Of a stretch of 64,000 bases of DNA, positions 36,084 to 45,874 are shown in pieces. The notes below the pieces were generated by a model that saw only the letters and a list, made by a program, of their open reading frames with translations, was not told where the DNA came from and did not search any database. Each line of letters starts with the position of its first letter. Within the stretch, counting starts at the first letter, position 1. The stretch covers positions 209,676-273,675 of the forward strand of contig NZ_UYZY01000008.1 of the NCBI RefSeq assembly GCF_900626075.1, given 5' to 3'. The stretch is from Clostridium transplantifaecale. GTDB taxonomy: Bacteria; Bacillota; Clostridia; Lachnospirales; Lachnospiraceae. The position numbers were made by a program, and so were the translations under genes.

Positions 36084-36555
36084 CCCACACCTCCTGTAAT
36101 TGTTCTTTCAGCATCTTCCTTGCCCTCAAAAGCCTGGTGCTCACCGCTGTTTCCCTGATTTTAAGAATCTGGGCAATTTCCCTGATTGAGTAATCCTCAT
36201 AATAATAGAGATGCACAACAATACGGTAGTTTTTGGCCAGAGACATTACGGCCGTAAAAAGTGCGCTTTGGTCCTTATCCTCAAATTGCAGCGTGTCCGC
36301 AAACTCTTCCAGGTTCTGGCACCTGCTCCGCCACGGGGAAAATAAAAGTTTCTTACACTCATTTACCGTAACCCGGATTAACCAGTTCCTCCTGTGTTCC
36401 TCCGATTCAAAAATCTTTTCGCTGCAGTAATACTTCATCAGCACATTCTGTGTGATATCATCGGCATCGTAGCTGTTTTTCAAATAATTATATGCGATAG
36501 CAAAAATGCGATCCCGATACCGGTTTGCCGCGTCAATCATGTCTTTTTCCAACAT
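36070..36555 (-). CDS. ECF-type RNA polymerase sigma factor
   Basis: The protein has 161 residues from the ATG at 36555 (a longer start at 36630 is unsupported). Region 2 is at about residues 8-70 (ANRYRDRIFAIAYNYLKNSYDADDITQNVLMKYY), and region 4 at about 105-155 (KNYRIVVHLYYYEDYSIREIAQILKIRETAVSTRL). AAAGGAG lies 12 bases upstream. It is coupled with the anti-sigma gene. Targets may include the adjacent large membrane protein gene, but no promoter motif could be confirmed. Confidence 0.9.
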   Translation of the reverse strand: MLEKDMIDAANRYRDRIFAIAYNYLKNSYDADDITQNVLMKYYCSEKIFESEEHRRNWLIRVTVNECKKLLFSPWRSRCQNLEEFADTLQFEDKDQSALFTAVMSLAKNYRIVVHLYYYEDYSIREIAQILKIRETAVSTRLLRARKMLKEQLQEVWDEEQ

Positions 36556-36689
36556 ATCCGTGACGTTCTCCTTTGTTTTTATCGTGTTTAAACACCCGCT
36601 GCTGTTCACTCCGTGCCCGGTAGCAAACACCCTTCACTTATAATACCTTTCAGGAAGGCAAAATATCACATCGCAAAGCATGTTGTTAC

Positions 36690-36728
36690 ATAAAAACGGT
36701 TGGCGGGTAATACCACAGCCCGCCAACA
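36690..36728 (-). terminator. Terminator after the large membrane-anchored protein gene
   Basis: GTTGGCGGG (36699-36707) pairs with CCCGCCAAC (36719-36727), followed on the minus strand by GTTTTTA. Confidence 0.7.
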
Positions 36729-36742
36729 GCTTAAATGACTCT

Positions 36743-39439
36743 CTATTCACCGAAAAGCTCACCATCCAGACCGGTCAGTTCACTGAACGGGATTTCAAAT
36801 GTAATGTAATCTCCAATGGAGTGGGGAACCCCTAAAACAAAACCAAGCGTTCGCTCCGTCAGATAAAAATTTTGGTATGAGGGTGAATTCTCAGCGCTCT
36901 CCAATATGGAATTCCACAATTCCCCGTAAAGTCCGGCCTCCACACACTGTTCATGCGTTGCCCTGTCCGCTTTAAAATCACCGGCATAAATTTTATCCCT
37001 CAGCCTGTTATCCACGTTCACAATATCGGTCAGCGCCGCCTCTTTTCCGGTCGTCAAATCATATGTGAGTGCAGAAAAATCCTGCCACGGATGGGCGGCG
37101 CCCTGCGGATAGCAGTTCACCACCTTCTGTACACTGAGATACTTTTTGTAAACAGACGGTATTTCCAGAATATTAAGCTCTATCTCCGTTTCCCTCTCCA
37201 CGTCCCAATCTGAAAAAGCGAATTCCTCCAATTTATCATTCAGCTCCGCCCGTATTTCCTCCGATGGCAGACGGGTCAGCTGGACATAGCCTACCTGTAT
37301 ATCCGCCCCGTTGCTCTCATCCTGTCTTCTGCCCTCCAGTCTGACAAGGGAAACAGAAGGTTCTGAAATCTGATAATCATTGTAAAGATTCTGGTTCACC
37401 ACCGAATAGACAGGCAGCCTCAAACCGTTTCCGCCGCCTATAAGGGAATTCTCCCTGCTGATTGTATCATACAGACGAGCGAATGTATAAAACAACGATT
37501 GCTCTGCCATCTGTCTCTCTTCCTCTGCAAATTCCCTTCGGAAGCTGAAAAGTGACAGGCCGTCCAGTCTCTCGTACCCTGAAAACAGTTCCTCTTTCCG
37601 CTTATCTATCTCGTCTTTCGACACAATATCCCTGCTCCCGTCTTCGAACGCGTCGATCCAGGAATCCTTATCACCGGTGTTTTCAAGCTCTGCCCCGGTT
37701 ATGTAAGTTTCCGGCTCCTGCACCGTTTTACCTGTTTCTACCGCCTTTTGGATCATCTCTTCAAATGCTTTGCTGTCGTCAAAATCACATAGATACCCCC
37801 GCTGCCCCGTCACTTCCATAGTGATAGGCAGCCCGTTAATATCGGCGGATACACCGTCGGCGCCGCTGCTGCCGACCGCAGGCCGGTTGTCGAGAACCAA
37901 CAGTACGAGACGGCTTTTTCCCTCTTCCAGGCAATGATACAGTTCATATCTTCTCTCATGGCCGCCTGATTTTACTCTGATATATAGAAACTCTTTGATC
38001 ATCATGGATGCCGGGACCGCCTGAATGGAGACCGCATCTCCCAAATCCATCGGAACTGTTTTCCCAAGCGCCATATTCGTGATACACTGGCGGACAGGCT
38101 CGGCCTCCTCCGAATTCATCCATCTTTGTGTAATTTCTGGTTCGTCTTTTCCGTCCTCATACTCACATCGGACCGCCACGGCATCATCCCAGGGCATCCA
38201 CGCAACTTCCTCAAGGATCCGGTTCCCCTCTGATTCCCGCCCCGGAGCGATAATCTGGTAGGACAGAATCCGGCATCCTTCCTCCATTACCCGCAGCTTC
38301 AGTCTCTGGTAATTAGTCACGTGAGAAATATCCTCCCTGTACTCTATTTCCAGCAGAACCATGCCGTTGTCCAGGAGCTCCCTGTTCACCAGCTTCATGC
38401 CGTCCGGACTGTAGAGCTTCATTCCGGAGATTTCCGCTTCGGTAAATACAATGGAATCACTTGACCAGTCCTCCTGCTCATACGCCGAGGTATCATCTTT
38501 TCCGTAGGGATAACTGTATTCATGGACCGTATTCCTGTAATTTTCATCTCTGCCCAGATACTCCCATATCCTGCTTCCCACCTGCCTGTCGGTAAAACGG
38601 TACCGTTTTTTCTCTTTGACATGCGCTGTCTCCCACTCCTGTTCCTTCAGGGTGCCAAGATAAAAATACAGAAAATCCTCTGCCCCCAGTTCCCCGGGCG
38701 ACAGAAAGCCGCTTCTGGCCGTGTCCGAATTTAAACAGGCCGCGGACGCCATTTTAAAAAGCCGGAATATTTCCCCGTTGTCCGCCTCCTCTATAAATGC
38801 CTGCCCGTACTCCCTGTTTTTTACGGTCATGGGTTCGTTGCCCTCCCAGTCATACGGCGCCTCATCCGTAAACCTTGTCAGATACCAGTTTCCGTTGGAA
38901 ACCTGAATAAACCCCAGCCAGATATCCCGGTACATGTCATCCTCAGTCTCTTTGGAACCTTCATGATAGCTATAATCCCTGCGGATTACTTTCCGGTGGC
39001 CTCTGGACTTAAAAAGCATCTCACCGCTGTCCTGCCAAATCACCTTTACCGGTTCTGCAAATTCAAAATTATGTAGACTATCCCAGGCCGATTCAACCGT
39101 TTTCTCATACCCGGTACTGGCTCCCAGTGCATCCATAAGCTGATTATACCGATAAATCCGGCGGATCTCCTCCTGTTCCTGCGAGGTTCCCTTGCCTGTC
39201 TTTTCGATAAAATGGTACAGGCTCACCTTTTTCGGATATTTTCCGTCACCGCTGTTCAGTTCCTCAATGCACTTTTGGGCGGCCGATTCCGGTGTTTCCA
39301 GATATCTGTCGTATTTGTGGAAATTGTATTCATCCAGCCTGTGAAACCCTGCCGTAGCAAGTACCACAAATGCTGCGATATACGCATAAATATATACCCA
39401 GGTCCGTCTGCCAATTTTGACTTCTTCACTGTAAAACAT
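36743..39439 (-). CDS. Large membrane-anchored extracytoplasmic protein with DUF3298-like end
   Basis: The protein has 898 residues with one N-terminal membrane segment (residues about 14-32, WVYIYAYIAAFVVLATAGF), so nearly all of it is outside the cell. The last 200 residues (DLTTGKEAALTDIVNVDNRLRDKIYAG, then TLGFVLGVPHSIGDYITFEIPFSEL) resemble DUF3298/RsiV-type domains, which bind ligands in anti-sigma proteins. The first 600 residues are not recognised. It sits between an ECF sigma/anti-sigma pair and a two-component operon, so an envelope-sensing role is plausible. Confidence 0.6.
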   Translation of the reverse strand: MFYSEEVKIGRRTWVYIYAYIAAFVVLATAGFHRLDEYNFHKYDRYLETPESAAQKCIEELNSGDGKYPKKVSLYHFIEKTGKGTSQEQEEIRRIYRYNQLMDALGASTGYEKTVESAWDSLHNFEFAEPVKVIWQDSGEMLFKSRGHRKVIRRDYSYHEGSKETEDDMYRDIWLGFIQVSNGNWYLTRFTDEAPYDWEGNEPMTVKNREYGQAFIEEADNGEIFRLFKMASAACLNSDTARSGFLSPGELGAEDFLYFYLGTLKEQEWETAHVKEKKRYRFTDRQVGSRIWEYLGRDENYRNTVHEYSYPYGKDDTSAYEQEDWSSDSIVFTEAEISGMKLYSPDGMKLVNRELLDNGMVLLEIEYREDISHVTNYQRLKLRVMEEGCRILSYQIIAPGRESEGNRILEEVAWMPWDDAVAVRCEYEDGKDEPEITQRWMNSEEAEPVRQCITNMALGKTVPMDLGDAVSIQAVPASMMIKEFLYIRVKSGGHERRYELYHCLEEGKSRLVLLVLDNRPAVGSSGADGVSADINGLPITMEVTGQRGYLCDFDDSKAFEEMIQKAVETGKTVQEPETYITGAELENTGDKDSWIDAFEDGSRDIVSKDEIDKRKEELFSGYERLDGLSLFSFRREFAEEERQMAEQSLFYTFARLYDTISRENSLIGGGNGLRLPVYSVVNQNLYNDYQISEPSVSLVRLEGRRQDESNGADIQVGYVQLTRLPSEEIRAELNDKLEEFAFSDWDVERETEIELNILEIPSVYKKYLSVQKVVNCYPQGAAHPWQDFSALTYDLTTGKEAALTDIVNVDNRLRDKIYAGDFKADRATHEQCVEAGLYGELWNSILESAENSPSYQNFYLTERTLGFVLGVPHSIGDYITFEIPFSELTGLDGELFGE

Positions 39440-39592
39440 CGGTTTGCCGCCTCCCCCTATCCGTAAGTACGATTTTTCTTCAAAACCTGTCCGCTATAAA
39501 CACTGCTTCAATTATATGCTATTTTCTCTGCTTTTGAAATACGAAAACTGATCAGAGAAGAAACAATCCCAGGAGCGGGTTTCTCCGGCTGG

Positions 39593-39633
39593 AAAAAAAA
39601 ATCCGGAATACCTTTTATCGGCACTCCGGAACC
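39593..39633 (-). terminator. Terminator after the histidine kinase gene
   Basis: TCCGGAGTGCC and GGTATTCCGGA pair on the minus strand, followed by a run of nine T. It ends the lipoprotein/response regulator/kinase operon. Confidence 0.85.
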
Positions 39634-39678
39634 CTTTTATTCATTTTGCTGTATTCTGATACTATAATTAATTCAATC

Positions 39679-40977
39679 TTATGCCTGATTCAAGACCGGA
39701 AGTTCCAGCACAAAGGTACTTCCGCCTCCGGCCGTATCCTTTACGGTCATCTTCCCCTGGTGAAGGCTGACAAGCTCCGTGGCAATACTCAGCCCCAGCC
39801 CATAATGCGCCTTATCATTCCTGGACTTATCAGCGCGGTAGAAACGGTCAAATATCCTTTTTTTATCTTCTTCCGAAATACCGCATCCATGGTCTTCCAC
39901 CTCAATATAGATATGCTTCTGGTCCGACCGGGCGGTGACGGATACCGCGCTGCCCTCCTGTGAATAGCTGGACGCATTATCCGTCAGAATCATCAGAATC
40001 TGTTCCATGCGCTGCCGATCCCCTGAAAATACGGGCAGCTCTTCCTCCGGCAGCCTCAGTTCAAACGGCTGTCTCTTTTTCCGGCACAGCTCCGACAGGG
40101 AATCATAGAGCGAGATCAGAAATGTATCCACGCTCAGAGGCTCCATCTTCATCGTCCAGGTACAGGCATCCGCTAAAGCCAATTGGAGCATGTCGTCGAT
40201 AAGCACGGTCATACGTTCCCCTTCTTTCTCAATCCCGGGCAGAAACTGCTTCGCTTTGCTCTCATCTATGGAAACGGCATGAATTCCCGCCCGTATAACG
40301 GTCAGCGGCGCACGCAGTTCATGGGACGCCGCGGCGATAAACTCACTCTGCCTTTTGAGTCCTGTTTCCAGGGGTTTTAAACTTCGGTCCACAAATGTCC
40401 GGCAAATGAAAAACAGGATAACAAGTCCCATGAGATTGACGGATGAATACAGCAAAATAGAACGCCGGTAAAACTGTCTTTCATCAGTCAATGCCTGCAG
40501 GCCAAGAATCTTCTGCTCTTTTCCGGATTGCTTTTTCAGGTAAATGCTCCCGTAATAATGTTCCCCCTCTTCTCCATAGATGGAATAAACCGGACTTCTC
40601 ACCTCTCCCTGGCCAATTTCAAGTAAATTTTCAGGAAATCCGTCCTGTTCTGCAAAAAGTTCAAGTTTTCTAAACAGTTCCTCCCTCCCGGTGGGCGGCG
40701 TCCAGGCGCCTTTAAACGACAGGGGAACAGAGTTGCTGTAAATAGAAATGATGAGATTCTCATTTATTTCACTTTCGGCCAGCCAGGCATGGGTAATTTT
40801 ACTGCTGTCTTTCACCGCGTCCACCACATTTCCAAATGCGGACCGATATCCGCTTATATTATTGTTTTCATACTGCTTCAGCGATAAAAAAAGCAGCCCC
40901 GCCACGATAACGCTCAGCAAAAGTCCGGTTGCCAGTACATAGGCGACAATAAGTTTTTTTCTTAACTGCTTTACCAT
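39679..40977 (-). CDS. Sensor histidine kinase
   Basis: The protein has 432 residues. Two membrane segments (about 9-32 and 168-190) flank an extracellular sensor region of about 135 residues. The HisKA box FIAAASHELRAPLTVIRAG carries the phosphorylated histidine, and the HATPase has N-box LTDNASSYS and G-boxes VEDHGCGI and YGLGLSIA. No HAMP domain is obvious. It is third in an operon with an OmpR-type regulator (30 bases) and an external lipoprotein, which may present the signal. Confidence 0.93.
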   Translation of the reverse strand: MVKQLRKKLIVAYVLATGLLLSVIVAGLLFLSLKQYENNNISGYRSAFGNVVDAVKDSSKITHAWLAESEINENLIISIYSNSVPLSFKGAWTPPTGREELFRKLELFAEQDGFPENLLEIGQGEVRSPVYSIYGEEGEHYYGSIYLKKQSGKEQKILGLQALTDERQFYRRSILLYSSVNLMGLVILFFICRTFVDRSLKPLETGLKRQSEFIAAASHELRAPLTVIRAGIHAVSIDESKAKQFLPGIEKEGERMTVLIDDMLQLALADACTWTMKMEPLSVDTFLISLYDSLSELCRKKRQPFELRLPEEELPVFSGDRQRMEQILMILTDNASSYSQEGSAVSVTARSDQKHIYIEVEDHGCGISEEDKKRIFDRFYRADKSRNDKAHYGLGLSIATELVSLHQGKMTVKDTAGGGSTFVLELPVLNQA

Positions 40978-41007
40978 GACCGCATCCCTTTCTTTTCCGT
41001 TTCTCCC

Positions 41008-41679
41008 CTACTCCTTAAGGGAATATCCGACCGACCTCACCGTCCTGATGTTTACACTGCTCCCCACCTGCTTAAACCTTCTCCGGAGAAAATAAATATA
41101 ATTATCGAGATTTCCTTCTTCCACCGCGCTGTCCAATCCCCATACGCGGTTTAGCAAAATCTCCCTTGTCAGTATCTGTCCCTTATTTCTGATTAAAAAT
41201 TCCAGCAGATCCATTTCCTTTTTGGAAAGCTCCACCATTTTCCCGTTCTTTGATAAAACCCGGTTGGACAGGTCTAACACAAGATCTCCGAACTCAAGCT
41301 GCCTGTTAAGCTCCATTTTGACCGGGCGCCGTTCCAGGGCACGGATTCTGGCAAACAGCTCCTCGGGCGCAAAGGGTTTAACAAGATAATCATCCGCGCC
41401 TGCGTCCAGTCCGTCCACCCTGTCTTCCAGTGTTCCGAGAGCCGTCACCATAATAACGGGAGTGGTAATCCCCTGTTTTCTCATGAGCTGAAGTATCTGT
41501 ATCCCATCCATCCCCGGCAGCATCCGGTCCAGAATCACCACATTATATACCTGCCTGTTCAGATAATAAAATGCATCCTGGCTGTTTTGGCAGATATCGG
41601 CCAGGTATCCTTTTTCTTCAAACCAGAATCCCATGAATCTGCACAGTTCTAAATCATCTTCAACCAGTAAAATCCTCAC
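41008..41679 (-). CDS. OmpR-family response regulator
   Basis: The protein has 223 residues, with a GTG start at 41679. Receiver domain with acidic pocket VEDD, phosphoacceptor in VVILDRMLPGMDG and Lys in DDYLVKPF; the C-terminal winged helix ends NIRTVRSVGYSLKE. It is the partner of the kinase encoded immediately downstream and the third part of the operon that begins with the solute-binding-like lipoprotein. Confidence 0.95.
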   Translation of the reverse strand: MRILLVEDDLELCRFMGFWFEEKGYLADICQNSQDAFYYLNRQVYNVVILDRMLPGMDGIQILQLMRKQGITTPVIMVTALGTLEDRVDGLDAGADDYLVKPFAPEELFARIRALERRPVKMELNRQLEFGDLVLDLSNRVLSKNGKMVELSKKEMDLLEFLIRNKGQILTREILLNRVWGLDSAVEEGNLDNYIYFLRRRFKQVGSSVNIRTVRSVGYSLKE

Positions 41680-41702
41680 AGTATTTTTCTCCTTCCCCTG
41701 CC

Positions 41703-43934
41703 TTATTCCTGAAGGTACAGCGTCATCTTGCCCATCAGTTCCTTCACCGCCTGATCTAGTGTTGCTGCTCCGTCAAAATAACTTCCCGAATAGGTAAGCA
41801 GAATCTCTTTTAATTTACCGTTTCTTCCCGCTGAATGTTCCACACTCCTTAAGAATTCCGCCAGCCTCCGGCGCAGAGGCTCACCGGGCCAGGAGGTTTT
41901 GAACTCATACGTTCTGCCGTCGATGCCGTCGATCGGGCCGCCGTATGAGTCAGCCGAATTCCGTTCGATTCCGCATAAAAATTCCAGCGCATTTCCATTG
42001 ACCGAAAATCCGTCGTAAAAATCGGAGCGCTGCACCTTCTCTGACAGTGCGGTACACAAAAATTCAATTGCTTTCTCTTTATTTTCACCGGAATTATTGA
42101 TTCCGATTGTGCCGTGCGGCAGATAGGTTTTGTTAAGCACCGTCATATCCGCCTCCAGCTCACCCATCGCCTGCTCCATGATGGACGTACCCTGGCTGGA
42201 TTCAAAAAAGCCCGCTGTCTCTTCGGAATGCAGGAACGTCCCTTTCTCCAGCAGCCCCCATATGCTCGTGGGCCTGTTGTCTCTTGTGCCGTCGGAAATA
42301 TGGCTTCCATCTAAGATTTCCTTCATACAAAAGAGGAAACGCTTTAGCTCCTGTTCCTGTATCACGCCGTCTTCACCGACTGCATCACTCAGAAACGCGT
42401 CCGCATAGAGGGAAAGAAATGCGTTCCTGTCAACAGTCCCGAATATTTGTCCGTTTTCATGTGTCTGAACCAGATTTGCCAGCGTATCTAATTGTCCTGC
42501 TTCCCGAATCGCCTCTTTCCTGCCGAATGTCATAGGAAGCCCGATTTTCACCGGCACCGTGTAAATGCGCCCGTCCATGCGGCTGCCGTCTGCTATATTT
42601 GCCAGAAAATCACCGGAAGAAACAAGAGATTCAACTACGTCCGTTATATCTTCCAGAACCCCCTTTTCTATATAGGAGGTTTCCGATAATCCGTCCAAAA
42701 TAAGAATATCCGGGCCTTTGCCCGCCAGAAGTTCCGTATTTAAAGTCTTGATATAGTCATCGGGAACCGCCCCGTCCCCCTCTTCCATCATGGGCTCAAA
42801 TTCCACCCTCACATTGGGATTCTCAATCTGATAGACATTGACCGCCTGCCTGATCGTCTGATTGTCATATAGGCCAAAAATGGTAAGAACCGTCTCCGGT
42901 TCCGAAGGTATATCCGGCTGATAAACATAGCGGACAAGCTTGCTGGTTTCATCCATGGAGTCATAATAAACATAATAGTCTTCCTCTTGTCCACGGGCAA
43001 ATCCGGTCGGATAAAACTGAGGTGAACCCATGGTATTTCTGTCTCCCTCCACAATCTGCTCCCAAATGTCCGAACCGTTTTTCAAAATCTGGATTCCTTC
43101 GTTTGAAACCATGCTTACATCGCCGTTTTCACCGACAATCACCTTTGCCTCATAAAAGCTGTTAAGTTCAAGAGGATACTTTGCCTTTTCCGTCCCCTTA
43201 TCTCCATCATATAATATCAGGCTCCGGGATGCCTCGTCAATGACATAAAACTGGTTACGGCCGACCGTAAAATGGCTGCCGTCGCCTATTGTTTCTGCAA
43301 TTTTGTGCTGCCCCGAAGCATCATAAAGGAAGAGTCTGCCCTGCCCGGAGTCCAGCAGAAGATTTCCATTTTCCAGTGCCGTGATCTTGTCCGGATAATA
43401 GGCATAGCCTATTTCATTTTTCTCCTCCAACAGGGGCATCTGTATTTCCCGGCCGTTTTCCCAATCCTCCGTTACAATGACCCGATGCCTGACCGTCACT
43501 TCCTCATCATCCTCATCCGAATAGACCGCATACAGCCTTTTATCCTCCCCGTACGAAATATCAACTCTGCCGTATTCATAAGACAGCCCGAGCCGGTTCA
43601 GCCATCCGCATTCCTTCTCCTCCCATGTCATATCCTCCGAGAGCAGATAACCGGCAAACATCGTCACCCCGTTTATATCCCTCTTGGTAAATAGCAGCGG
43701 TTTCCCGTCCGGCCCGTCCTGGAAGCTGACCACGGAATCAAATGTAATCCCCTCGGGCAGCGGAATTTCACTCTCCACATATCTTCCCATAGCCTGTTTC
43801 TTCTGCTCTCTGCCCGTATCCTCCCCAGAACCGGACACTACTTTTCCGTCCCTTCCGCACCCATACAGGCCGGCTGATATAAGTAAAAGAGATACCGCTT
43901 GCAGAAGGAGCCTTCTGCCTCCAAATTTTATCAT
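41703..43934 (-). CDS. Lipoprotein with propeller-like N-domain fused to a family 1 solute-binding domain
   Basis: The protein has 743 residues from the ATG at 43934 (AAAGGAG). Signal peptide with lipobox GLYGC. Residues about 40-340 carry repeated short beta motifs (LFLYDASGQHKIAET, LILYDGDKGTEKAKYPL) suggesting a beta-propeller. Residues about 345-740 resemble an ABC-type extracellular solute-binding protein (IRQAVNVYQIENPNVRVEFEPM, LAGKGPDILILDGL). No permease or ATPase is encoded nearby; instead the next genes are a response regulator and kinase, so it is more likely a sensor component than a transporter part. The propeller reading is tentative. Confidence 0.75.
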   Translation of the reverse strand: MIKFGGRRLLLQAVSLLLISAGLYGCGRDGKVVSGSGEDTGREQKKQAMGRYVESEIPLPEGITFDSVVSFQDGPDGKPLLFTKRDINGVTMFAGYLLSEDMTWEEKECGWLNRLGLSYEYGRVDISYGEDKRLYAVYSDEDDEEVTVRHRVIVTEDWENGREIQMPLLEEKNEIGYAYYPDKITALENGNLLLDSGQGRLFLYDASGQHKIAETIGDGSHFTVGRNQFYVIDEASRSLILYDGDKGTEKAKYPLELNSFYEAKVIVGENGDVSMVSNEGIQILKNGSDIWEQIVEGDRNTMGSPQFYPTGFARGQEEDYYVYYDSMDETSKLVRYVYQPDIPSEPETVLTIFGLYDNQTIRQAVNVYQIENPNVRVEFEPMMEEGDGAVPDDYIKTLNTELLAGKGPDILILDGLSETSYIEKGVLEDITDVVESLVSSGDFLANIADGSRMDGRIYTVPVKIGLPMTFGRKEAIREAGQLDTLANLVQTHENGQIFGTVDRNAFLSLYADAFLSDAVGEDGVIQEQELKRFLFCMKEILDGSHISDGTRDNRPTSIWGLLEKGTFLHSEETAGFFESSQGTSIMEQAMGELEADMTVLNKTYLPHGTIGINNSGENKEKAIEFLCTALSEKVQRSDFYDGFSVNGNALEFLCGIERNSADSYGGPIDGIDGRTYEFKTSWPGEPLRRRLAEFLRSVEHSAGRNGKLKEILLTYSGSYFDGAATLDQAVKELMGKMTLYLQE

Positions 43935-44063
43935 AAAAAATACTCCTTTCCGGCTGAACATCGCCAAACAACTTCTTATGATGGGCATTCTATCACCGCT
44001 GTCTCTAAATCATCTCAAATGCCAGAGACTCTTTTCATTGGCAAAAAAATCCATATGCCGGCA

Positions 44064-44107
44064 AAATACCGTACCAGCGGACGGTGAGGCCGCTGATACG
44101 GTATTTT
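44064..44107 (-). terminator. Terminator overlapping the 3' end of the SpoVB-like gene
   Basis: AAAATACCGTATCAGCGG and CCGCTGGTACGGTATTTT pair on the minus strand and the stem reaches the stop codon. The A/T ends allow action on both strands. Confidence 0.8.
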
Positions 44108-45725
44108 ATAAAATCATTTTAATTAATAACTTTCCGGCCGGAAACTCCAGCGCCTCCTCACGTGTAATTCCCCTAAAATTAATCACTTCAAAAAAGTAAA
44201 GCAGAATGCTGAACAGGACGGATATTAAAATGGCTGTCATATTACTTTTAACATAATGGAAAACCAGGGCATAGAATCCCCGTCCCAGCGCCCCCATGAT
44301 GACCGCACTCAGCAGCGGAATAAAAAACACTTTCCTGTACTTATTACGGTATTTTAAATGTTTTTTCAGATATATCGCATTCAAGATCATAACGATAAGC
44401 GGAAACAGGACATTTCCTAAAACTAAGGCAAATACTCCCATCGGTGTATACCGCAGGCAGATGCACACGGCAAAAACATGGAGCGCCAGAGCCGCCGCAG
44501 AATTGATTACAGGAATTTTCATTTGATTGACACCCTGTAAAACGGTGCTTGTGGTTGTGGAATATGCATAAAAAATCACCGCACACGCTCCCCAGAACAG
44601 CATCCGGCTGCCCAGGCCAATGTCATAGGACGGGAATAAAAGCTGTAATATGGGACTTCCAAACGCCATCAGGCCGATTGCGCTGGGAATGGATATATTC
44701 ATGTTAAACAGAAGCGCCTTATCAATATTGGCGGTAACCCTCTTACTGTCTTTCGTTGCGTGGGAGGCCGCAATACCCGGTATTAACGAGGCGGAAAACG
44801 CAGTAGAAATGGCAATCGGCACACTGATCAGCAATTTATATAACGTGCTGTAACCTCCCTGGAGGGCGCTGATTTCCGCGGCCGCTATCTCCTTTTTCCC
44901 CATCAGGCTGTTAAACAGCGTGATATCAATAATTCCGCTGATTTGGTAGATGGTCTGGCTTAAAATGATCGGAATCATCGTGGCAATGATAACGCGATAG
45001 ATATTTAATGTTTTGTTCACCGGCTTGTAGTCACACCGGATTTGCTTAAAAAGCCGCGGAAGGTTAATTCCCATAGCCAGCATCAGAAACAGAAGTCCGC
45101 CGAGTGCTCCGATACAGGTGCCTAAGGTTCCTCCCGCCGCTCCCCATGCAGCCTGTCTGCCGAGATCCGAATATAAACCTACAAAATAAACGGCCGCGCC
45201 GATGCTGACAATGGCATTAATAATTTGCTCGATGATCTGGGAAACGGCAGTCTGAACCATGTTGCCCGTGCCCTGGAAAAATCCCCTCATCACTCCCATC
45301 AATGAGACAAAAAAGATCGTCGGCGCCAGTATTTTTAACGATACCGCAATCCCGGTATAATTGCTGAAAAAAGCTTTTTCTACCCACTGTGCATTGAAAA
45401 ACAGAAACAAAGCCGCAATCCCGCCTGAAATCGCCGAAAATATCATCGCATTCAGCAGACACTTACAGCCGTTCCTGTATTCGGAACGGCTGAACTTTAT
45501 GGAAATCAGTTTAGAAACGGCTGTCGGCATACTGTAGGAGGACAATATCAGTAAAATATTGTAAACCTCAAATGCGGCGGAATAAATACCCATAGCATTC
45601 TCACCAATGATATTTGCCATGGGTATCCGGTAAAGCAGCCCTATGATTCTGACCACCACCGATGCCATAGCCAGTATGCTCCCCTGTTTTATGATATTGG
45701 AATTAATTACGTTTTCTTCTTTCAT
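44106..45725 (-). CDS. MOP-superfamily lipid flippase, SpoVB/MurJ-like
   Basis: The protein has 539 residues with about 14 membrane segments. The opening GSILAMASVVVRIIGLLYRIPMANIIG is typical of SpoVB/YtgP polysaccharide-biosynthesis flippases. Members move lipid-linked saccharides such as lipid II across the membrane, in growth or in spore cortex formation. Monocistronic, ending at a strong terminator. Which of these roles applies cannot be told from sequence. Confidence 0.88.
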   Translation of the reverse strand: MKEENVINSNIIKQGSILAMASVVVRIIGLLYRIPMANIIGENAMGIYSAAFEVYNILLILSSYSMPTAVSKLISIKFSRSEYRNGCKCLLNAMIFSAISGGIAALFLFFNAQWVEKAFFSNYTGIAVSLKILAPTIFFVSLMGVMRGFFQGTGNMVQTAVSQIIEQIINAIVSIGAAVYFVGLYSDLGRQAAWGAAGGTLGTCIGALGGLLFLMLAMGINLPRLFKQIRCDYKPVNKTLNIYRVIIATMIPIILSQTIYQISGIIDITLFNSLMGKKEIAAAEISALQGGYSTLYKLLISVPIAISTAFSASLIPGIAASHATKDSKRVTANIDKALLFNMNISIPSAIGLMAFGSPILQLLFPSYDIGLGSRMLFWGACAVIFYAYSTTTSTVLQGVNQMKIPVINSAAALALHVFAVCICLRYTPMGVFALVLGNVLFPLIVMILNAIYLKKHLKYRNKYRKVFFIPLLSAVIMGALGRGFYALVFHYVKSNMTAILISVLFSILLYFFEVINFRGITREEALEFPAGKLLIKMIL

Positions 45726-45814
45726 CCTGTTCCCTTTTACTTTATGTTTATGTTTGAACCATATTACTTCATTGAAAGATATTTGTCAAATTTTGGAAGT
45801 TCCATCCTTTCCAC

Positions 45815-45855
45815 AAAAAAATCCCAGGCCGGCTATAACCGTCAACCTGGGATTC
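45815..45855 (-). terminator. Terminator after the rlmH/antitoxin genes
   Basis: AATCCCAGG and CCTGGGATT pair across an 18-base loop, followed on the minus strand by TTTTTTG. Confidence 0.85.
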
Positions 45856-45874
45856 CTTATTATTGTTAAAATTA

